Shown in pieces: positions 62,245 to 64,000 of a stretch of DNA of 64,000 bases. Both the position numbers and the translations under genes were made by a program. Source of the DNA: Gaiellasilicea sp963784895. GTDB taxonomy: Bacteria; Actinomycetota; Thermoleophilia; Gaiellales; Gaiellaceae. The DNA lies in contig CAWATM010000004.1 in the NCBI GenBank assembly GCA_963784895.1, positions 1 to 64,000 on the forward strand, in the 5' to 3' direction. Position 1 is the first letter of the stretch. Each line of letters begins with the position of its first letter. The notes below the pieces were generated by a model. It saw only the letters and a list, made by a program, of their open reading frames with translations, was not told the origin of the DNA and searched no databases.

Positions 62245-63333
62245 ATGAAAGCACTCGTCTACCACGGGCCGGGAGAACGATCGTGGGAGGAGGCTCCCGA
62301 CCCCGTCATCGTCGATCCCACGGACGCCATCGTCCGGATCGACACGTCGACGATCTGCGGCACCGATCTGCACATCCTCAAAGGGGACGTTCCCGAGGTA
62401 CAGCCCGGGACGATTCTCGGCCATGAGGCCGTCGGCACCATCGTCGCCGTCGGCGACGCGGTCACGACGCTGTCGGAGGGCGACCGCGTCCTCGTCTCGT
62501 GCATCACGTCCTGCGGCCGCTGTCGCTTCTGCAAGGAAGCCCGCTACGGCCAATGCATCGGCGGTGGCGGCTGGATCTTCGGGCACCTGATCGATGGGCT
62601 GCAGGCCGAGTATGCGCGCGTGCCGTTCGCGGACACGTCGGTGTACAGGGTGCCCGACGAGCTCTCGGACGAGCAGGTGCTGTTCCTGGCGGACATCCTG
62701 CCGACTGCGTTCGAGTGCGGCGTCCTCAACGGCCGGGTCGAGCCCGGCGACACGGTCGCGATCGTCGGTGCCGGCCCGATCGGCCTCGCTGCGATCATGA
62801 CGGCCAAGCTGTTCACGCCCGGCAAGATCGTCGCGATCGACCTCGACGACGCCCGGCTGGCGAAGGCGCTCGAGTTCGGCGCGGACGTCGCGATCAACAA
62901 CGGCCGCGACGACGCCATCGCGCTCGTCGGCGAGCTCACGGACGGCCTCGGCGCCGACGTCGCCATCGAGGCGGTCGGGGTTCCCGCGACGTTCGAGCTC
63001 TGCACCGAGCTGATCCGCCCAGGCGGCCGCGTCGCCAACGTCGGCGTGCACGGCTGCGCGGTGACGCTCCACCTGGAGCGCCTGTGGATCCGCGACATCC
63101 TGATCACCACCGGCCTTGTCGACACCTTCTCGACGCCGAAGCTGCTGAAGCTGATCGGCGACGGGCGGCTCGATCCGACGCCGTTCGCGACGCACCGCTT
63201 CCACCTCGAGGAGGCGGAGCAGGCCTACGAGGTCTTCGGCGATGCGGCCCGGACCGGTGCGCTGAAGGTCGTGCTCACGGCCACGCCTGTCGCACTCGAG
63301 CCAGAGCGCGAGCGGGAAGCGGCCACGGTCTGA
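62245..63333 (+). CDS. Zinc-dependent alcohol dehydrogenase
   Basis: This 362-residue medium-chain dehydrogenase has the catalytic-zinc region TICGTDLHILKGDVP and GHEAVGTIVAVGDAV, a structural-zinc set SCGRCRFCKEARYGQC, and the NAD(P) fold TVAIVGAGPIGLAAIMTAKL with Asp in AIDLDDARL favouring NAD. It resembles the class that acts on simple alcohols or formaldehyde/secondary alcohols. An AAAGGAG Shine-Dalgarno fixes the ATG. It is monocistronic, closed by a 14-bp hairpin. Confidence 0.93.
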   Translation: MKALVYHGPGERSWEEAPDPVIVDPTDAIVRIDTSTICGTDLHILKGDVPEVQPGTILGHEAVGTIVAVGDAVTTLSEGDRVLVSCITSCGRCRFCKEARYGQCIGGGGWIFGHLIDGLQAEYARVPFADTSVYRVPDELSDEQVLFLADILPTAFECGVLNGRVEPGDTVAIVGAGPIGLAAIMTAKLFTPGKIVAIDLDDARLAKALEFGADVAINNGRDDAIALVGELTDGLGADVAIEAVGVPATFELCTELIRPGGRVANVGVHGCAVTLHLERLWIRDILITTGLVDTFSTPKLLKLIGDGRLDPTPFATHRFHLEEAEQAYEVFGDAARTGALKVVLTATPVALEPEREREAATV

Positions 63334-63341
63334 AGAGGTGG

Positions 63342-63372
63342 GGCGGCCGGGCGTCCTCGACGCCCGGCCGCC
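63342..63372 (+). terminator. Strong hairpin after alcohol dehydrogenase
   Basis: GGCGGCCGGGCGTC and GACGCCCGGCCGCC form a perfect 14-bp stem with a three-base loop, nine bases after the stop. No T run follows, so it is a candidate terminator or transcript-stabilising stem. Confidence 0.7.
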
Positions 63373-63381
63373 GACGCCTTT

Positions 63382-63520
63382 CCATGCGCGCAGCTCGAGG
63401 GCGAACGCGATCTCGTCCACGAAGCACCAGCTCCACTCCTCGCCGGGCTCGGCCCGAGCGGGTGATCGGCTGGCCGGCCACGCGGAATGTCGGGGTTGTC
63501 GCGGACGAGAACGTCGTCGC
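63382..63520 (-). pseudogene. Remnant of a UBP-type zinc-finger protein
   Basis: Read on the minus strand over three frames, this stretch gives NPDIPR / VAGQPITRSG / EPGEEWSWCFVDEIAFALEL. The pieces match the C-terminal part of bacterial UBP-type zinc-finger proteins (GHPVxRSxEPGEDWxWCYVDE). Two one-base shifts are needed, and the Cys-rich N-terminal half is absent, so the gene is truncated near the tRNA. The remaining sequence up to 63600 shows nothing recognisable. Confidence 0.5.
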
Positions 63521-63600
63521 TCAGGTTGCTCGGGCCGGCCGCCATCCGACGGGCCATGCTCCGTGCTCGTCCCGAGGTGACTGCTACCGTTGCCGCGTCG

Positions 63601-63675
63601 CGGGGCGTGGCGCAGCCTGGTTAGCGCGCTAGTCTGGGGGACTAGAGGTCCCGAGTTCGAATCTCGGCGCCCCGA
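63601..63675 (+). tRNA. tRNA-Pro (anticodon GGG)
   Basis: The sequence folds as a cloverleaf: acceptor CGGGGCG/CGCCCCG, D-arm with GGTTAGCGC, anticodon stem CTAGT/ACTAG with loop CTGGGGG (anticodon GGG), T-arm CCGAG-TTCGAAT-CTCGG and discriminator A at 63675. The 3' CCA is not encoded (TCA follows), so it must be added by the CCA enzyme. Confidence 0.95.
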
Positions 63676-63680
63676 TCAAA

Positions 63681-63708
63681 GAAAACCCCCGCTAATGCGA
63701 GGGTTTTC
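63681..63708 (+). terminator. Intrinsic-like terminator after tRNA-Pro
   Basis: GAAAACCCCCGC and GCGAGGGTTTTC pair around a TAAT loop, leaving a TTTTC end. This is a classic Rho-independent shape directly behind the tRNA. Confidence 0.75.
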
Positions 63709-63864
63709 TCGTTCTGGCGACGACGGTATCGTCGTCGTCGTGGCCCAATAGTGGCCTGAACGTCCTCCGCTGGCATCGGCCACGAGTCACGACTTCGTAC
63801 CCGTGCTCCTTGTGCGCACGTGGACGACCTTTTCGCCGTCGCGCTCCTTCTCGCCACCCGCGAC

Positions 63865-64000
63865 TCAGCAGTCGCCTGGTGGCAGGATCAGGTTCTTGAC
63901 GATGTCGAAGCCGCCGAAGACCGGCGCCTTCAGCGACCCGTCCTCGTTCTGTTGCTCATAACGCTGCACGATGTACTCGTAGCTGAACGACATCGATTCG
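63865..64000 (-). CDS. Partial or short ORF of unknown function at the window edge
   Basis: The minus-strand frame ending in a TGA at 63865-63867 encodes MSFSYEYIVQRYEQQNEDGS and continues to ILPPGDC. An ATG lies at 63993, giving 42 residues, but the frame stays open to the window edge (ES before the Met), so the gene may be longer. The protein is less Ala/Arg-rich than its neighbours and could belong to an inserted element. I recognise no family. The 190 bp between the tRNA and this ORF hold only the hairpin. Confidence 0.4.
   Translation of the reverse strand, partial: ESMSFSYEYIVQRYEQQNEDGSLKAPVFGGFDIVKNLILPPGDC

Noticed and set aside
63642..63857. Small minus-strand ORF ending GAEIRTRDL
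   Set aside because: Its C-terminus is simply the reverse reading of the tRNA-Pro T-arm, a well-known false gene, and the rest covers the terminator.

Overview
The window is a GC-rich bacterial chromosome segment from a Gram-positive-type actinobacterium, most likely class Thermoleophilia (Gaiellales or Solirubrobacterales relatives). This is inferred from gene content and style: SepF, DivIVA and YggT genes, an ImuB/DnaE2 mutasome with actinobacterial SOS boxes, a MurA with Asp in place of the catalytic Cys, many GTG and TTG starts, and many promoters whose -10 box lies only 6-7 bases before the start codon (leaderless type). No 16S rRNA gene is present, so the assignment is not proven.

Layout. 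0-5 kb: the tail of one alpha/beta hydrolase overlaps a hydrolase-glycosyltransferase fusion, followed by a formylglycine-generating-enzyme-like gene, a P-loop kinase and a RibD/DHFR-like reductase. 4.4-13.7 kb: a first pyruvate phosphate dikinase (PPDK), an ABC exporter, a rhomboid, ComB, a berberine-type FAD oxidase, a GNAT and a glycosyltransferase; three genes here carry single-base frameshifts. 13.7-19.4 kb: a split SOS mutagenesis locus (imuB, a DUF6504-like gene, dnaE2), interrupted by two antisense genes and an inverted repeat. 19.4-29 kb: a secreted metalloprotease, two GH15 glucosidases tail to tail, a GT4 glycosyltransferase, a 168-bp degenerate palindrome in a divergent promoter region, a nuclease-like protein, a frameshifted class V aminotransferase and a secreted GH/FnIII protein.

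29-50 kb is core genome: murA, a subtilase, a degenerate HisB paralogue, ridA, a CCA-adding enzyme, the pgeF-yggS-sepF-yggT-divIVA-yggU-traR-lspA-rluD cell-envelope and division string, and the classic rpsB-tsf-pyrH-frr-uppS-cdsA-dxr-rseP-ispG-proS operon. These genes link translation, undecaprenyl phosphate and MEP isoprenoid supply, phospholipid synthesis and septum formation.

50-61 kb is a pyruvate-node cluster. It holds a tandem universal stress protein, a second full-length PPDK, a secreted hydrolase, GAPDH, and a tightly overlapping operon of a GltD/DPYD-like flavin/Fe-S oxidoreductase with all four subunits of a 2-oxoacid:ferredoxin oxidoreductase. It ends with a HAD-family gene and a zinc alcohol dehydrogenase. 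I infer a low-oxygen or dormancy carbon module. The right edge carries a decayed UBP-type zinc-finger gene, tRNA-Pro(GGG) with a hairpin, and a truncated unknown ORF, consistent with a tRNA-adjacent integration or rearrangement site.
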